Of a stretch of DNA of 62,204 bases, positions 25,574 through 34,515 are shown in pieces. The position numbers and the translations under genes were made by a program. The notes beneath the pieces were generated by a model. The model ran no database searches, was not told the DNA's origin, and saw nothing but the letters and a program-made list of their open reading frames with translations. The stretch comes from Gemmatimonadota bacterium (GTDB lineage: Bacteria; Gemmatimonadota; Gemmatimonadetes; Gemmatimonadales; Gemmatimonadaceae): the NCBI GenBank assembly GCA_026387915.1, contig JAPLKS010000010.1:2877-65080 (forward strand), in the 5' to 3' direction. Positions within the stretch are counted from its first letter, which is position 1; every line of letters starts with the position of its first letter.

Positions 25574-27565
25574 CTACACGTGCTGCAACGTTCGGCGCAC
25601 CGTCGGCTTGGTCCGCACGCTGCGCGAGAGCTCCATCGGGGGCGCTGATGCTGGCTCACGTAGTTCGAAGGTGCTGACCATGTCCTGCAGCGTCCCGGCC
25701 TGACCGGTGAGCTCGGTTGTCGCAGCGGCCGAATCAGACGATGTGCGCGCCGTGGACGCCATGCTCTGATTCACGGTGTCGACCGCGCTGTTGATCTCCG
25801 CTACACCCTCGCTCTGCTGCGCGCTCGCGAGTGCGATTTCTGCAATCACGTCGGTCACGGAATGGACCTTGGTGGTGATGTTCTCAAAGTCCGTGAGCAC
25901 TTGTCGGTTGATGTGCACGCCGGCGTTTGCGTTCGCCACCGACTCCTCAATGAGCTCTGCCGTCTGCTTCGCGGCCTCGGCGCTGCGCACCGCCAGGCTC
26001 CGGACTTCATCCGCCACCACCGCAAAGCCGCGGCCCGCATCACCGGCACGCGCCGCTTCGACGCTCGCGTTGAGAGCCAATAGGTTGGTCTGGAACGCAA
26101 TCTCCTCAATCGTCTTGACCACGCGGGCAGAGGCGTCGGCCGACGTCTTGATGCGATCCATCGCCTCCGAGAGCGAGCGCACGTTCTCCGCGCCGTGTTC
26201 GGCGGCTGCCCTCACGTCACCGGACATCACGCGCGCGTTCGCCGCATGCGCGGTGTTGGCATTTGCCTTCGCGGCCATTGCATGCAGCGCGCCGCCCACC
26301 TTCGTGAGCGAACTGGCCTGCTCGGCGGCGGCGTCCGCGAGCGACAGACTTCCCGTGTGAATCTGACCCGCTGCGGCCGCGACCTGCTGCGAGGCGGATG
26401 ACACCTCGCCGAGTGCCTCGTTGAGATGGAGCGTGGCCGTGTTGAAGGCCTCTTTGATGGTCGCGTACTGCCCCTTGTACTGACCGTCCATGTGCGCGGT
26501 GAGATCGCGCCGCGCAAGCCGCTGGAGTGCACCGGTCGATTCGCTCACCGGCTGACTGACGGCTTCGACCATTTGATTCATGCCGCGCACGAGATCGCGG
26601 AAGGCGCCTTGGAATCGGGCCTCGTCGCCGCGCTTGTTCAGTTCGCCGTCCTTCGCCCAAGTGGCGAGCCGATTGGCTTCGATCGTGAGTTCGCCAATGG
26701 TCCGCTGCAAGTGCATAAACGACTTAGTGAGCACATCTTTCTCGCCGCGCGGCGTGAGCTGCGACGTGACATCGCCGCGGCTCAGCGAGTCCGCGCCACG
26801 CGCAACGCTCCGGATGTATTCGATCATGTCGCGGAATGAATCGGCGAGCAGGCCGAGTTCGTCGTCCGAATGCACTGTCACATCCTGCTCGACATCGCCT
26901 TGGGCAATCAGCGCGGCGGAACGGGTGATGCTCACGAGCGGTCGAGTGATGGTGCGGGTAATGAGGCCGAGTGCGATACCCAGCATCAGCACGACTGCGA
27001 GGCTCACGCCAATGTTCTTGATCTGACTCGTGCGCAGTTCGGCCATCTCAGCGGTGGACCAACGCTCAACCACGAGGTACCCGATCGGTTGGCCGACCGC
27101 GATTTCGTCGTGGCATTCGGCGCAGGCGGCTTCGGCGCGAAAGGGGGTCACGCCTGTGACATACGACTTTGCGTCGGCGGTGTTCGTGAACGACGAAGCG
27201 TCGAGTTTGCTCGTTAGCGCTTGCTGCACGATGGCTTCGGTCGTCTTTTTGTCGTTCATCGTCGAGTCGGATGAACGAAACACCCGGCCCTTTGGCGTCA
27301 CGATGAACGCGCGTTTGAGCCCATTGAGCCGGCCGAGCCGCGTCATCATCGTGTCGACCCCTTCGAGATCGGCTTTCACCATCGCGTGTCGAAGCGTTGC
27401 CTCAACAACCGCGCTGGTTTCCTTGGCCTGATGCTGAAGGGAATCCACCAGCTCCGTTTTGCGTGTTTGCCACTGCCAAGCAGTTTGCGCTGCAAACACC
27501 AGCACGAGCGTGGTGGAGATGGGCACAATGAGCTTGACTGACAAGCTGCGCATTCTACGCGGCAT
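25574..27565 (-). CDS. Methyl-accepting chemotaxis protein with c-type heme motif
   Basis: About 663 residues from ATG 27565 (a GTG at 27610 is also in frame). TM1 is at about 10-30, a periplasmic sensor of roughly 150 residues follows, then TM2 ([18 protein letters not shown]), HAMP segments and the long signalling coiled coil. The tip is unmistakable: [21 protein letters not shown] then [15 protein letters not shown]. In the sensor, 27110-27124 encodes C-A-E-C-H, a c-type heme attachment motif, just before [11 protein letters not shown]. Covalent heme would make this a redox, oxygen or NO chemoreceptor, as described for heme-c MCP sensor domains in Geobacter. No CheR-binding pentapeptide is seen. 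No other chemotaxis genes are in the window. Confidence 0.9.
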   Translation of the reverse strand: MPRRMRSLSVKLIVPISTTLVLVFAAQTAWQWQTRKTELVDSLQHQAKETSAVVEATLRHAMVKADLEGVDTMMTRLGRLNGLKRAFIVTPKGRVFRSSDSTMNDKKTTEAIVQQALTSKLDASSFTNTADAKSYVTGVTPFRAEAACAECHDEIAVGQPIGYLVVERWSTAEMAELRTSQIKNIGVSLAVVLMLGIALGLITRTITRPLVSITRSAALIAQGDVEQDVTVHSDDELGLLADSFRDMIEYIRSVARGADSLSRGDVTSQLTPRGEKDVLTKSFMHLQRTIGELTIEANRLATWAKDGELNKRGDEARFQGAFRDLVRGMNQMVEAVSQPVSESTGALQRLARRDLTAHMDGQYKGQYATIKEAFNTATLHLNEALGEVSSASQQVAAAAGQIHTGSLSLADAAAEQASSLTKVGGALHAMAAKANANTAHAANARVMSGDVRAAAEHGAENVRSLSEAMDRIKTSADASARVVKTIEEIAFQTNLLALNASVEAARAGDAGRGFAVVADEVRSLAVRSAEAAKQTAELIEESVANANAGVHINRQVLTDFENITTKVHSVTDVIAEIALASAQQSEGVAEINSAVDTVNQSMASTARTSSDSAAATTELTGQAGTLQDMVSTFELREPASAPPMELSRSVRTKPTVRRTLQHV

Positions 27566-27661
27566 GAGCGGAGATCCCCGATAGGGTGTCGATGAATCAA
27601 TGATCGGCACCGTATCGGCAAACCTTTTTACCGCGCACGCAGCAACTTTTGCGTAACCGCT

Positions 27662-28261
27662 TTACCTGGTGCGGCGCGCCTTGTACGAGCCGCTCTTGCC
27701 GCCGGTTTTTTCGAGCAAGCGCACGCGCTCGATCACCATCGCTTTATCGAGCGCCTTCACCATATCGTAAATGGTGAGCAGGGCAACACTCGCCGCCGCG
27801 AGCGCTTCCATCTCCACCCCCGTTGGCGCGACGGTGGCAACCGATGTTTCCACGCGCACCGCATGCCGCTTGGCGTCGAGTGTGAGCACCACCTGCACAT
27901 CGGTGAGCGGCAACGGATGGCAGAGCGGGATGAGCTCAGCGGTGCGCTTGGCCGCTTGAATGCCAGCTAGGCGCGCCACGCCGAGCACGTCGCCTTTTTT
28001 CACGCGATTGGCTCTCACGGCGGCAAAGGCCGCAGCGCTCATCGTGATGCGCCCCTCGGCGATCGCTCGTCGTGCGGTGGGGGCTTTGGGGCTGACGTCC
28101 ACCATCGTTGCGGCGCCGGCGGCGTCCACGTGCGAAAGGCGGGGAGTAGCGGTGCGCTTCGCCCCGCCTTTCGCCCCGCCTTTCGCGCCGGCCTTCACGC
28201 TGGCTATAGGCCTCTGTTTCGCGCTCGATTTCACGCTTGGTTTCCGTCGCGCCGCGGTCAT
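27662..28261 (-). CDS. moaC: MoaC, cyclic pyranopterin monophosphate synthase
   Basis: A 199-residue protein. Residues about 43-199 are a full Moa[54 protein letters not shown] and KSGSYKARR. It converts 3',8-cyclo-GTP to cyclic pyranopterin monophosphate in molybdopterin synthesis. The first 40 residues are an unusual Lys/Ala/Gly-rich basic extension ([13 protein letters not shown]) absent from typical 160-residue MoaC. Its ATG overlaps the holB stop (ATGA), so it is translated with holB. No other moa gene is in the window. Confidence 0.93.
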   Translation of the reverse strand: MTAARRKPSVKSSAKQRPIASVKAGAKGGAKGGAKRTATPRLSHVDAAGAATMVDVSPKAPTARRAIAEGRITMSAAAFAAVRANRVKKGDVLGVARLAGIQAAKRTAELIPLCHPLPLTDVQVVLTLDAKRHAVRVETSVATVAPTGVEMEALAAASVALLTIYDMVKALDKAMVIERVRLLEKTGGKSGSYKARRTR

Positions 28262-29325
28262 GCGCCGAGCCCGGCGAGTTGTTCAAGGAGCTGCGCGGTC
28301 ACCAACTGTGGAATGGCGTTCCCCTCTGCCGCGCGCTTGGATTCTTCCACGACTGACACTGCTCGGGCTGCAGCGACTGCGCCCGCCGCATCGCCGGCGA
28401 CTGCCGCGCGTTGGGATGCATCGCGAAGCAATACCGTGAGGGCGTCGAGTACGTCGGAGAATGCGCCGCGCGCCTTGGACGAGCCCTGCGTGAAGGCGGC
28501 GCGGAGCCGCACATCGCTCCCTTGCCGCGAGGCGTCGAGCAGCGCCTTCGCGCGCGTGACGGCAGCGCTCCGATCGTCGGTGCCAATCAGCATGCCCGGC
28601 GCGCCGTTGGCGAGTGCCAGCAGGGCGTCGAGATTCTTGCTGCTCTTGGCCACGGTGTCGCGCACAGACGGATGTTCAACAAAGGCACGCATGTCGTCGG
28701 CACCGAGTCGGGGGACGCGCACGGTGACGACGCGCGAGCGAATGGTCGGGAGTAAGGCGCCGGGCTCGCTGGTGGTGAGAATGATGGTGGTGTCTTCTGG
28801 CGGTTCTTCGAGCAACTTCAGAAAGGCGTTGGCCGCATCAGGGCTCGAGGCCTGCGGCACCATGCGATCGGCATTGCCCACCACGAATACCTTGCGACGC
28901 GCCATCGCGGGCGTGCGAGTGGCCTGCTGCACGATGCATCGTGACACGTACACAAAGATGCCCGCGAGTCCGTCCGGCGACGCGTACACGCCACCGTCTT
29001 CCAGTCGCTCGGCGACTGCGGCATCGTACGCCTCGGTGACGTCTTCAAGCGCGACGTTGGCCGTGTCTTTTAGGCGCGGAAGCGGAAAGTACCATCGCAG
29101 ATCGGGGTGCACGCCATCGAGTGCGTACTTGCAGTGCTGGCACTCACCGCACGGCGCGTTGGCACCGGTGCAGAGCAAGCGCCGACCGAGCCAGAGCGCG
29201 AGTTGTTGCTTGCCCACCCCAGGCGGCCCCTGCAACAAGAGGCTCGCGGGAAGCGCGCCGCGGGCGACCTGCGTGTTGAGCCGGTCGCGGAGCGCCTGGT
29301 GGCCAAAGAGTGGGAGGAGCGGCAT
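28258..29325 (-). CDS. holB: DNA polymerase III delta' subunit
   Basis: A 355-residue clamp-loader AAA+ protein. Walker A-like GPPGVGKQ is at residues 33-40. A zinc module comprises C52, C59, C62 and C65. A Walker B-like [10 protein letters not shown] segment is followed by [14 protein letters not shown], the clamp-loader sensor-1 region with LTTSEP. SRC-like TIRSRVVTV is present. In delta' the P-loop is usually inactive; here the lysine is retained. It loads the beta clamp with gamma/tau and delta. moaC follows in an ATGA overlap. Confidence 0.92.
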   Translation of the reverse strand: MPLLPLFGHQALRDRLNTQVARGALPASLLLQGPPGVGKQQLALWLGRRLLCTGANAPCGECQHCKYALDGVHPDLRWYFPLPRLKDTANVALEDVTEAYDAAVAERLEDGGVYASPDGLAGIFVYVSRCIVQQATRTPAMARRKVFVVGNADRMVPQASSPDAANAFLKLLEEPPEDTTIILTTSEPGALLPTIRSRVVTVRVPRLGADDMRAFVEHPSVRDTVAKSSKNLDALLALANGAPGMLIGTDDRSAAVTRAKALLDASRQGSDVRLRAAFTQGSSKARGAFSDVLDALTVLLRDASQRAAVAGDAAGAVAAARAVSVVEESKRAAEGNAIPQLVTAQLLEQLAGLGA

Positions 29326-29354
29326 GAACGGGAAAGATACATTATCTTCGCCTC

Positions 29355-30488
29355 ATGCGACTCCCTTCGAAGGCCGCCATCCTCGCCTCGCTCTCCGCTC
29401 CGTTTTTGGGCGCGCAGGAGCCCCGTCCCCGTGCTCGTGACCTCGGCCTCGCGCCGGGGATATTCAAGACCGGCCTCCTCAACGCCATCACCGACGTCGG
29501 TGGGGTGAAAGTGGGGCAGGTGACGCTGATCGAGGGCGACCACGTCCGCACCGGAGTGACGGCCATCTTGCCACACGGCGGCAACGCCTATCTCGACCGC
29601 GTGCCCGCCGCGGTGGTGGTCGGCAACGGTTTTGGGAAGCTGGCCGGGAGCACGCAGGTCAATGAACTCGGCGAAATGGAAACGCCGATTCTCCTCACCT
29701 GCACGCTCTGTGTTTGGCGCGCCGCCGATGCCATGGCCCAATGGATGCTCGGGCTGCCGGGGATGGAGAAGGTGCGCTCGATCAATCCGCTGGTGGGCGA
29801 GACCAACGATGGCACACTCAACGACATTCGCTCGCGGCCGGTGACGGCGGAGCACGTGCGGCACGCGCTGGAGTCGGCGTCGAGCGGCGCGGTGGCCGAA
29901 GGGGCGGTGGGGGCGGGCACGGGCACTGTCGCCTTTGGGTGGAAAGGCGGCATCGGCACGTCGTCGCGCGTGTTGCCGGCTTCGCTTGGCGGGTTTACCG
30001 TGGGCGTGTTGGTGCAGAGCAACTACGGCGGTGTCCTGCAAATGATGGGCGCTCCGATTGGAAAAGAACTCGGCCAGTACGCGTTCCAAAAGGATGTGGC
30101 CACTGAGCGTGGCGATGGCTCGTGCATGATCGTGATCGCCACCGACGCGCCACTCTCGGACCGCAACCTGCGGCGCGTGGCCGCGCGTGCGATGATGGCG
30201 CTCGGGCGTACGGGGTCGAGCGCGTCTAATGGAAGTGGCGACTACGCCATTGCGTTCTCCACGTCGCCGCTGGTGCGGCGCGCGTGGGACGCCAAGCGTC
30301 ACACCACCACGGAACTCGCCAACGAAGAGGTGTCGGCGGTTTTCGAAGCCACGGTTGAAGCGGCGGAAGAGGCGCTCTACAACTCGCTCACGCGCGCGAC
30401 GACGGTCACGGGAAATGGGCGCACGATTGAGGCGCTTCCACTCGACAAACTCAAGGCCGCACTCGCCAAATACGGAATCAGGCCTTAG
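29355..30488 (+). CDS. P1-family peptidase (DmpA/BapA type, self-cleaving)
   Basis: A 377-residue N-terminal nucleophile hydrolase. Family features: LNAITDVGGVKVGQVTLI, the Asn-rich VVVGNGFGKLAGSTQV, NPLVGETNDG, the FKGG-like GWKGGIGTSSRVL, VGVLVQSNYGG, and the processing site GDGS (Ser256) ahead of ATDAPLS. By analogy with DmpA/BapA the chain should cut itself before Ser256 to free the nucleophile. Substrates are N-terminal D-, L- or beta-amino acid peptides. The N-terminus has a weak signal-like stretch ending FLGAQE. Its last 11 bp overlap the convergent PPOX-fold gene. Confidence 0.9.
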   Translation: MRLPSKAAILASLSAPFLGAQEPRPRARDLGLAPGIFKTGLLNAITDVGGVKVGQVTLIEGDHVRTGVTAILPHGGNAYLDRVPAAVVVGNGFGKLAGSTQVNELGEMETPILLTCTLCVWRAADAMAQWMLGLPGMEKVRSINPLVGETNDGTLNDIRSRPVTAEHVRHALESASSGAVAEGAVGAGTGTVAFGWKGGIGTSSRVLPASLGGFTVGVLVQSNYGGVLQMMGAPIGKELGQYAFQKDVATERGDGSCMIVIATDAPLSDRNLRRVAARAMMALGRTGSSASNGSGDYAIAFSTSPLVRRAWDAKRHTTTELANEEVSAVFEATVEAAEEALYNSLTRATTVTGNGRTIEALPLDKLKAALAKYGIRP

Positions 30489-30921
30489 CGGATCGCCCGG
30501 TGACTTGATCGGCGTGAATGCGGAACACCACGTGCCGGTCGGGCGTGGGGTCGTCTTGCTCGAGCGCCTCAGGCAGGAAGTGCCGGAGCACTTCAATGGC
30601 CTTTGTATAGTTGTCGGCCTGCGTGCCGTTGCGTTCTAATAGGTAGAGCGCGCCTTTGACGACCACTGACTCCCAGTCGAACAGCGCACGCACTTCGTCA
30701 ATCTCAAACGCTACCCATCGATTATGCGCGAGCGTGCGCAGCTTGGTCCCTGGCGTGGTGCGTCCGTAGAGCCATCCCTCGTTGTACTGATAATGGATGG
30801 GCTCAATGTCCACATGATCGCGGTAGCTGAACGCGATGCGACCGACATTGTTGCGCGCGAGCACAGCTTCGCACTCTTCGCGCGTGAGCTCGCGGAATAC
30901 AGGAGATGGAGTGTCGGTCAT
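30478..30921 (-). CDS. PPOX/FMN-binding split-barrel protein
   Basis: 147 residues from ATG 30921, which overlaps the purK stop (ATGA); an upstream in-frame ATG at 30957 is less likely. The split-barrel pattern of pyridoxamine-phosphate-oxidase-like flavin reductases is visible: RNNVGRIAFSYRDHVDIEPI, YGRTTPGTKLRTLAHNRWVAFEID and WESVVVKGALYLL. Many such proteins bind FMN or heme/F420-type cofactors and act as reductases or nitroreductases. Being last in a pur operon is probably positional. Cofactor and substrate unknown. Confidence 0.8.
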   Translation of the reverse strand: MTDTPSPVFRELTREECEAVLARNNVGRIAFSYRDHVDIEPIHYQYNEGWLYGRTTPGTKLRTLAHNRWVAFEIDEVRALFDWESVVVKGALYLLERNGTQADNYTKAIEVLRHFLPEALEQDDPTPDRHVVFRIHADQVTGRSAKA

Positions 30922-32072
30922 AGCGCCTTTGGGATGAGAGCCGCGTACGCCTCGCACACACGCGCGAGTGCTTCGTCGGCCGTCGCACCCACCGCTGAAA
31001 GATGCCCCATCTTGCGCCCCGGGCGCGACTCCCGTTTCCCGTACAAATGCACCCGAACACCCCTGACGGCGAGCGCGGCGGCAAAGTCCGGTGCTTGGCC
31101 GTCCACCCAGAGGTCGCCAAGCAGGTTATGAATCGCCCCAGGCACCACGAGTTCTGTGCTGCCGAGCGGCAGGCCACAGACCGCACGCACCAACTGCTCA
31201 AACTGACTAGTGGCGTTCGCACGGTCGGCGTGGTGATAGGTGTTATGCGGACGGGGCGCCAGCTCGTTCACCAGCAGGCGCCCATCCTGCAGCACAAACA
31301 GTTCCACGGCGAGTAGCCCAACGATTCCCAAGCGCTCGGCAATCGCTTGCGCGAGCTCAGTGGCCTCGCGTTCGCGCTCCGCCGACGCGCCCGACGGTGT
31401 GACCGCCCAGGTGAGCACGCCATGCGTGTGATGATTGCGCGAGGGCGGATACACCACCGCTACACCATCGGCGCGACGCGCTACCAGCACGCTCAACTCT
31501 GTTTTGATGTCGAGGAACTGCTCGACCACCGCACAGCGGCCCCCAACGGCGGCCCAAGCGGAGGCCCCCTCGGAGGCTTCACGTACGCGCGCTTGCCCGC
31601 GGCCATCGTAACCGCCGTGCGCTGACTTTACGATCGACGGCCCCTGCGCGGCTATGGCACTCGCGCACTCGGCGGCGGTTACCACCGTGCGAAAGGCGCC
31701 TTGCGGAAACCCTTCGCGTGCGAGCCATTCGCGTTGCCGCGCACGATCCTGCACCACGTACACCGCGTCGGCGCCGGGGCGCAGCGGCTTGAGCGCGGCC
31801 ACAGCGTCGAGCGTGGCGAGCGGAATCTGTTCAATCTCGAGCGTGACCACGTCTGCCAGTGCGGCGAGTTCCGTCGCCGCCGCGACATCACTCCACTTGG
31901 CCGTGAAGGTGCGCGTCGCCACTGGTCGGGCGGAGCAATCGGCGTCGGGGTCGAGCGTGACGAAGTCGTAGCCCATGGCGCGCGCCGCGAGCGCCGTCAT
32001 GCGGCCAAGTTGCCCGCCCCCGAGACAACCGATTGTCGCGCCGGGAAGAATGGGCGCGTGGCGCGCAGTCAC
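30918..32072 (-). CDS. purK: PurK, N5-carboxyaminoimidazole ribonucleotide synthase
   Basis: About 384 residues from GTG 32072, chosen because it overlaps the purE stop (GTGA) and places ATIGCLGGGQLGRMTALAA near the N-terminus. ATP-grasp features: VKSAHGGYDGRGQARV (loop), CAVVEQFLDIKTELSVLVAR, ELFVLQDGRLLVNELAPRPHN (metal-binding Glu/Asn) and TSQFEQLVRAVCGLPLG. The C-terminal domain carries HLYGKRESRPGRKMGHLSAV. It makes N5-CAIR from AIR, ATP and bicarbonate, feeding PurE. Confidence 0.95.
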   Translation of the reverse strand: MTARHAPILPGATIGCLGGGQLGRMTALAARAMGYDFVTLDPDADCSARPVATRTFTAKWSDVAAATELAALADVVTLEIEQIPLATLDAVAALKPLRPGADAVYVVQDRARQREWLAREGFPQGAFRTVVTAAECASAIAAQGPSIVKSAHGGYDGRGQARVREASEGASAWAAVGGRCAVVEQFLDIKTELSVLVARRADGVAVVYPPSRNHHTHGVLTWAVTPSGASAEREREATELAQAIAERLGIVGLLAVELFVLQDGRLLVNELAPRPHNTYHHADRANATSQFEQLVRAVCGLPLGSTELVVPGAIHNLLGDLWVDGQAPDFAAALAVRGVRVHLYGKRESRPGRKMGHLSAVGATADEALARVCEAYAALIPKAL

Positions 32073-32554
32073 GGGAGCGTCTGGCCGAGCACGTCGTCGC
32101 GGCGACTCGCGCGCCACGCGCGCAGTTTGTCGCGCACCGCGCTCTGATGCGCGCCCACAATCTCCGCCGCCAGAATCGCGGCGTTGGTGGCGCCCGGCTT
32201 GCCAATGGCAAGCGTTCCGACGGGAACACCGGCGGGCATCTGCACGATACTGAGCAGCGCGTCGATGCCGTTCAACGCCGTCGCAGGAATCGGCACGCCG
32301 AGCACCGGTACGAGCGTCTTGGACGCCACCATGCCAGGCAGATGTGCAGCGCCGCCGGCAGCCGCAATAATGCAGAGTAGGCCGCGCGATTCGGCGCTGG
32401 CCGCGTACTCAAACATCCAGTCCGGGGTGCGATGCGCCGAAACGACTTTCGTTTCGTAGGGCACACCCACGAGGTCGAGGAGTTCGCAGGCCGGTACGAG
32501 GTGTTCGTAGTCGGACTTGCTCCCCATGATGATGCCTACGAGTGGAGTTGGCAT
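32069..32554 (-). CDS. purE: PurE, N5-CAIR mutase
   Basis: A 161-residue class I PurE: GIIMGSKSDYEHL (phosphate loop), KVVSAHRTPDWM (catalytic His), IAAAGGAAHLPGMVAS, and TLVPVLGVPIP. It converts N5-CAIR to CAIR in de novo purine synthesis. It is the first of three overlapping genes purE-purK-PPOX. The gap of 75 bp to the upstream epimerase gene may hold its own promoter or be read through. Confidence 0.96.
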   Translation of the reverse strand: MPTPLVGIIMGSKSDYEHLVPACELLDLVGVPYETKVVSAHRTPDWMFEYAASAESRGLLCIIAAAGGAAHLPGMVASKTLVPVLGVPIPATALNGIDALLSIVQMPAGVPVGTLAIGKPGATNAAILAAEIVGAHQSAVRDKLRAWRASRRDDVLGQTLP

Positions 32555-32629
32555 CCCTAAATATGGTCGCTGGTCTGGTTGGGCGGTACGTCACCCCGGC
32601 GCTCTGTTGCGCCGCCCGACGGACGAGGG

Positions 32630-33598
32630 TCAGGCATCGGTGGTGGCACGCCGGCGCGAGTCGCGCCAGAGCTCCAGCACTTGAAGGGAGGTCAACGCCG
32701 GGCTGTAGCCGAAGTCTTGTTTGAGGTGCGTGTTGTCCAGCACGGGCCGGTACCGCAGAAAGTTGACCTGCTCAGGGCCGTAGGGCACGATTCCGAGCGG
32801 ATGGAGGAGTGCGAGCACCCGCTCCACGAGCCACGCGGGCACGCGCCGGACTCGCTTCCCCAGCACCGCGGCAATCTCGTCGATGGTCAAAGCGCCATCG
32901 CCGGCCAAGTTGAAAATACCGGTGGCCGACGAATCGATGGCGCGAATGAGGCACCCCACGACATCGCGGTCATGAACGAAAACGAAGGGGGAGTCCGAGC
33001 CGCTGATGGCGAGCAGTCGCGGACGTTCAAATAGCGCCGTAATCTGATTGTCGACCGACTCCCCGAGGACTGTTCCCACGCGGAAGATCACCTGTTCAAG
33101 GCGCGGGTATGCGCGACGGTAGTCGAGCAGCATTTCTTCGGTGAGTCGTTTGTGCCAGGAGTAGGCAAAGCTTTTGTTGCCACGAAGCGCGTCTGACTCC
33201 ACCAACCACGTTGGATTGTCATGGTGATAGCCGTAGGCAGCCCCGCTGGACGTGACGACCACGCGGCGCACGCCTGCGAAGACGCAGGCGTCCAGCACGT
33301 TGCGCGTGCCCTCGACGTCCACGGAATACGCGAAATCGCGACTGCTGCCCTTGGGCGGGGTCACGATGCCGGCCAGATGCACGACGACGTTGACCCTGTG
33401 GGTGGCAAGGACGGTTGCGAGCGCTGGACGTCGGACGTCGTGCTCAACCCACGTGGCGTGCTCCGGAAGCGCATCCGGCTGTTTCACATCGCACGCAATA
33501 ACGCCAATGAGCTGACCTTTGCCGACCTGCGACGCAAGCTCCGCCACCAGTTGCTGACCGATGTATCCGGACGACCCTGTGACGAGTACCGTGGTCAT
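32630..33598 (-). CDS. Extended SDR epimerase/dehydratase
   Basis: A 322-residue NAD(P)-binding protein. The Rossmann motif is VLVTGSSGYIGQQLV. VVVHLAGIVTPPKG, VVVTSSGAAYG (catalytic Ser) and YSWHKRLTE (Y-x3-K) complete the SDR triad. The substrate region has FRVGTVLGESV and FVHDRDV. It could act on a nucleotide-sugar or other hydroxy/keto substrate. ATGA overlap with the transporter gene upstream shows it belongs to the ThDP enzyme-BASS operon rather than to purE. Confidence 0.88.
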   Translation of the reverse strand: MTTVLVTGSSGYIGQQLVAELASQVGKGQLIGVIACDVKQPDALPEHATWVEHDVRRPALATVLATHRVNVVVHLAGIVTPPKGSSRDFAYSVDVEGTRNVLDACVFAGVRRVVVTSSGAAYGYHHDNPTWLVESDALRGNKSFAYSWHKRLTEEMLLDYRRAYPRLEQVIFRVGTVLGESVDNQITALFERPRLLAISGSDSPFVFVHDRDVVGCLIRAIDSSATGIFNLAGDGALTIDEIAAVLGKRVRRVPAWLVERVLALLHPLGIVPYGPEQVNFLRYRPVLDNTHLKQDFGYSPALTSLQVLELWRDSRRRATTDA

Positions 33599-34515
33599 GA
33601 CGCGGCCTCACCGAGCGAGAGCAGTGGCCGTCGCGACCAATAGGTCGCAAGGGAGAGGCCGGCGATAATATGCCAGATCCCCCACCAGGCGGCAACGATC
33701 GCGGCGCCACCGAGTCCACCGAAGAAGGTGAAGATCAGAATCAGCCCGAGCCCTGAGTTCTGAATGCCCACCTCAAAACTCACCGCGCGACGGTCCCGCT
33801 CGGGGAGCCCGAGTGCGGCCGCGGTCCAGTATCCGGTGGTCAGCGCCATCGCATTGTGCAGGAAGACCGCGAACACCACGCGCCCCACGTATGCGGCGAA
33901 ATACGTCCAGTTGCCAATGAGCGCGACCACCAGAAAAGCCGCGAAGATGGCAATCGAAAAACGCTTGAGCGGCACGCGGGCTCGTGCCGCCAACGCGGGC
34001 CAGCGCCGCGCCGCGAGTACGCCGAGCGTCAGCGGGAGACCGAGTAACACGAAAATCGTCACGAACATTTCGAGCGGATCAACCGCGACGTCGCGGAGGA
34101 GCACCCGCGTCGGCGCGTATAACGACGCCCAAAACCGGAGCACGAGCGGTGTCATCACCACCGACAACACGGTGGACGCCGAGCTGATGCTCACCGAAAG
34201 CGCCGTGTTGCCACGCGCGAGATGCACCAGAAAGTTCGAGATGTTGCCGGCCGGGCAACTCGCCACGAGCATCATCCCAAGGGCGATGCTCGGCGCCGGC
34301 CGAATGATGAGCACGAGCAAAAAGGTGAGCGCGGGAAAGACGACGTAATGTCCAGTGATCCCCACGAGCACGGGCTTTGGATCGCGGAGCACGCGCCGAA
34401 AGTCATCCGCTCGCAGTTCAAGTGCCACCCCAAACATCACGATCGCAAGGATCGCGTTGAGGAGATGCAACGTGGCTGGACTGAAGTTCAGTCGAACAGC
34501 GTCGATTTCGCTCAC
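33595..34515 (-). CDS. BASS/SBF-family sodium-coupled organic anion transporter
   Basis: About 306 residues from GTG 34515, overlapping the ThDP gene stop (GTGA). Eight to ten transmembrane segments. Family signatures: MFGVALELRADDFRRVL, SCPAGNISNFLVHLARGN (sodium-site crossover) and FEVGIQNSGLGLIL (second crossover). BASS proteins import bile acids in animals and 2-keto acids, pantoate or pyruvate in plants and bacteria. Coupling to a ThDP enzyme suggests a 2-oxo acid cargo, which is inference. Confidence 0.88.
   Translation of the reverse strand: MSEIDAVRLNFSPATLHLLNAILAIVMFGVALELRADDFRRVLRDPKPVLVGITGHYVVFPALTFLLVLIIRPAPSIALGMMLVASCPAGNISNFLVHLARGNTALSVSISSASTVLSVVMTPLVLRFWASLYAPTRVLLRDVAVDPLEMFVTIFVLLGLPLTLGVLAARRWPALAARARVPLKRFSIAIFAAFLVVALIGNWTYFAAYVGRVVFAVFLHNAMALTTGYWTAAALGLPERDRRAVSFEVGIQNSGLGLILIFTFFGGLGGAAIVAAWWGIWHIIAGLSLATYWSRRPLLSLGEAAS

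Noticed and set aside
29070-30596. 508-codon minus frame opposite the P1 peptidase
   Set aside because: Overlaps a clear peptidase on the other strand and parts of holB; no domain signature.
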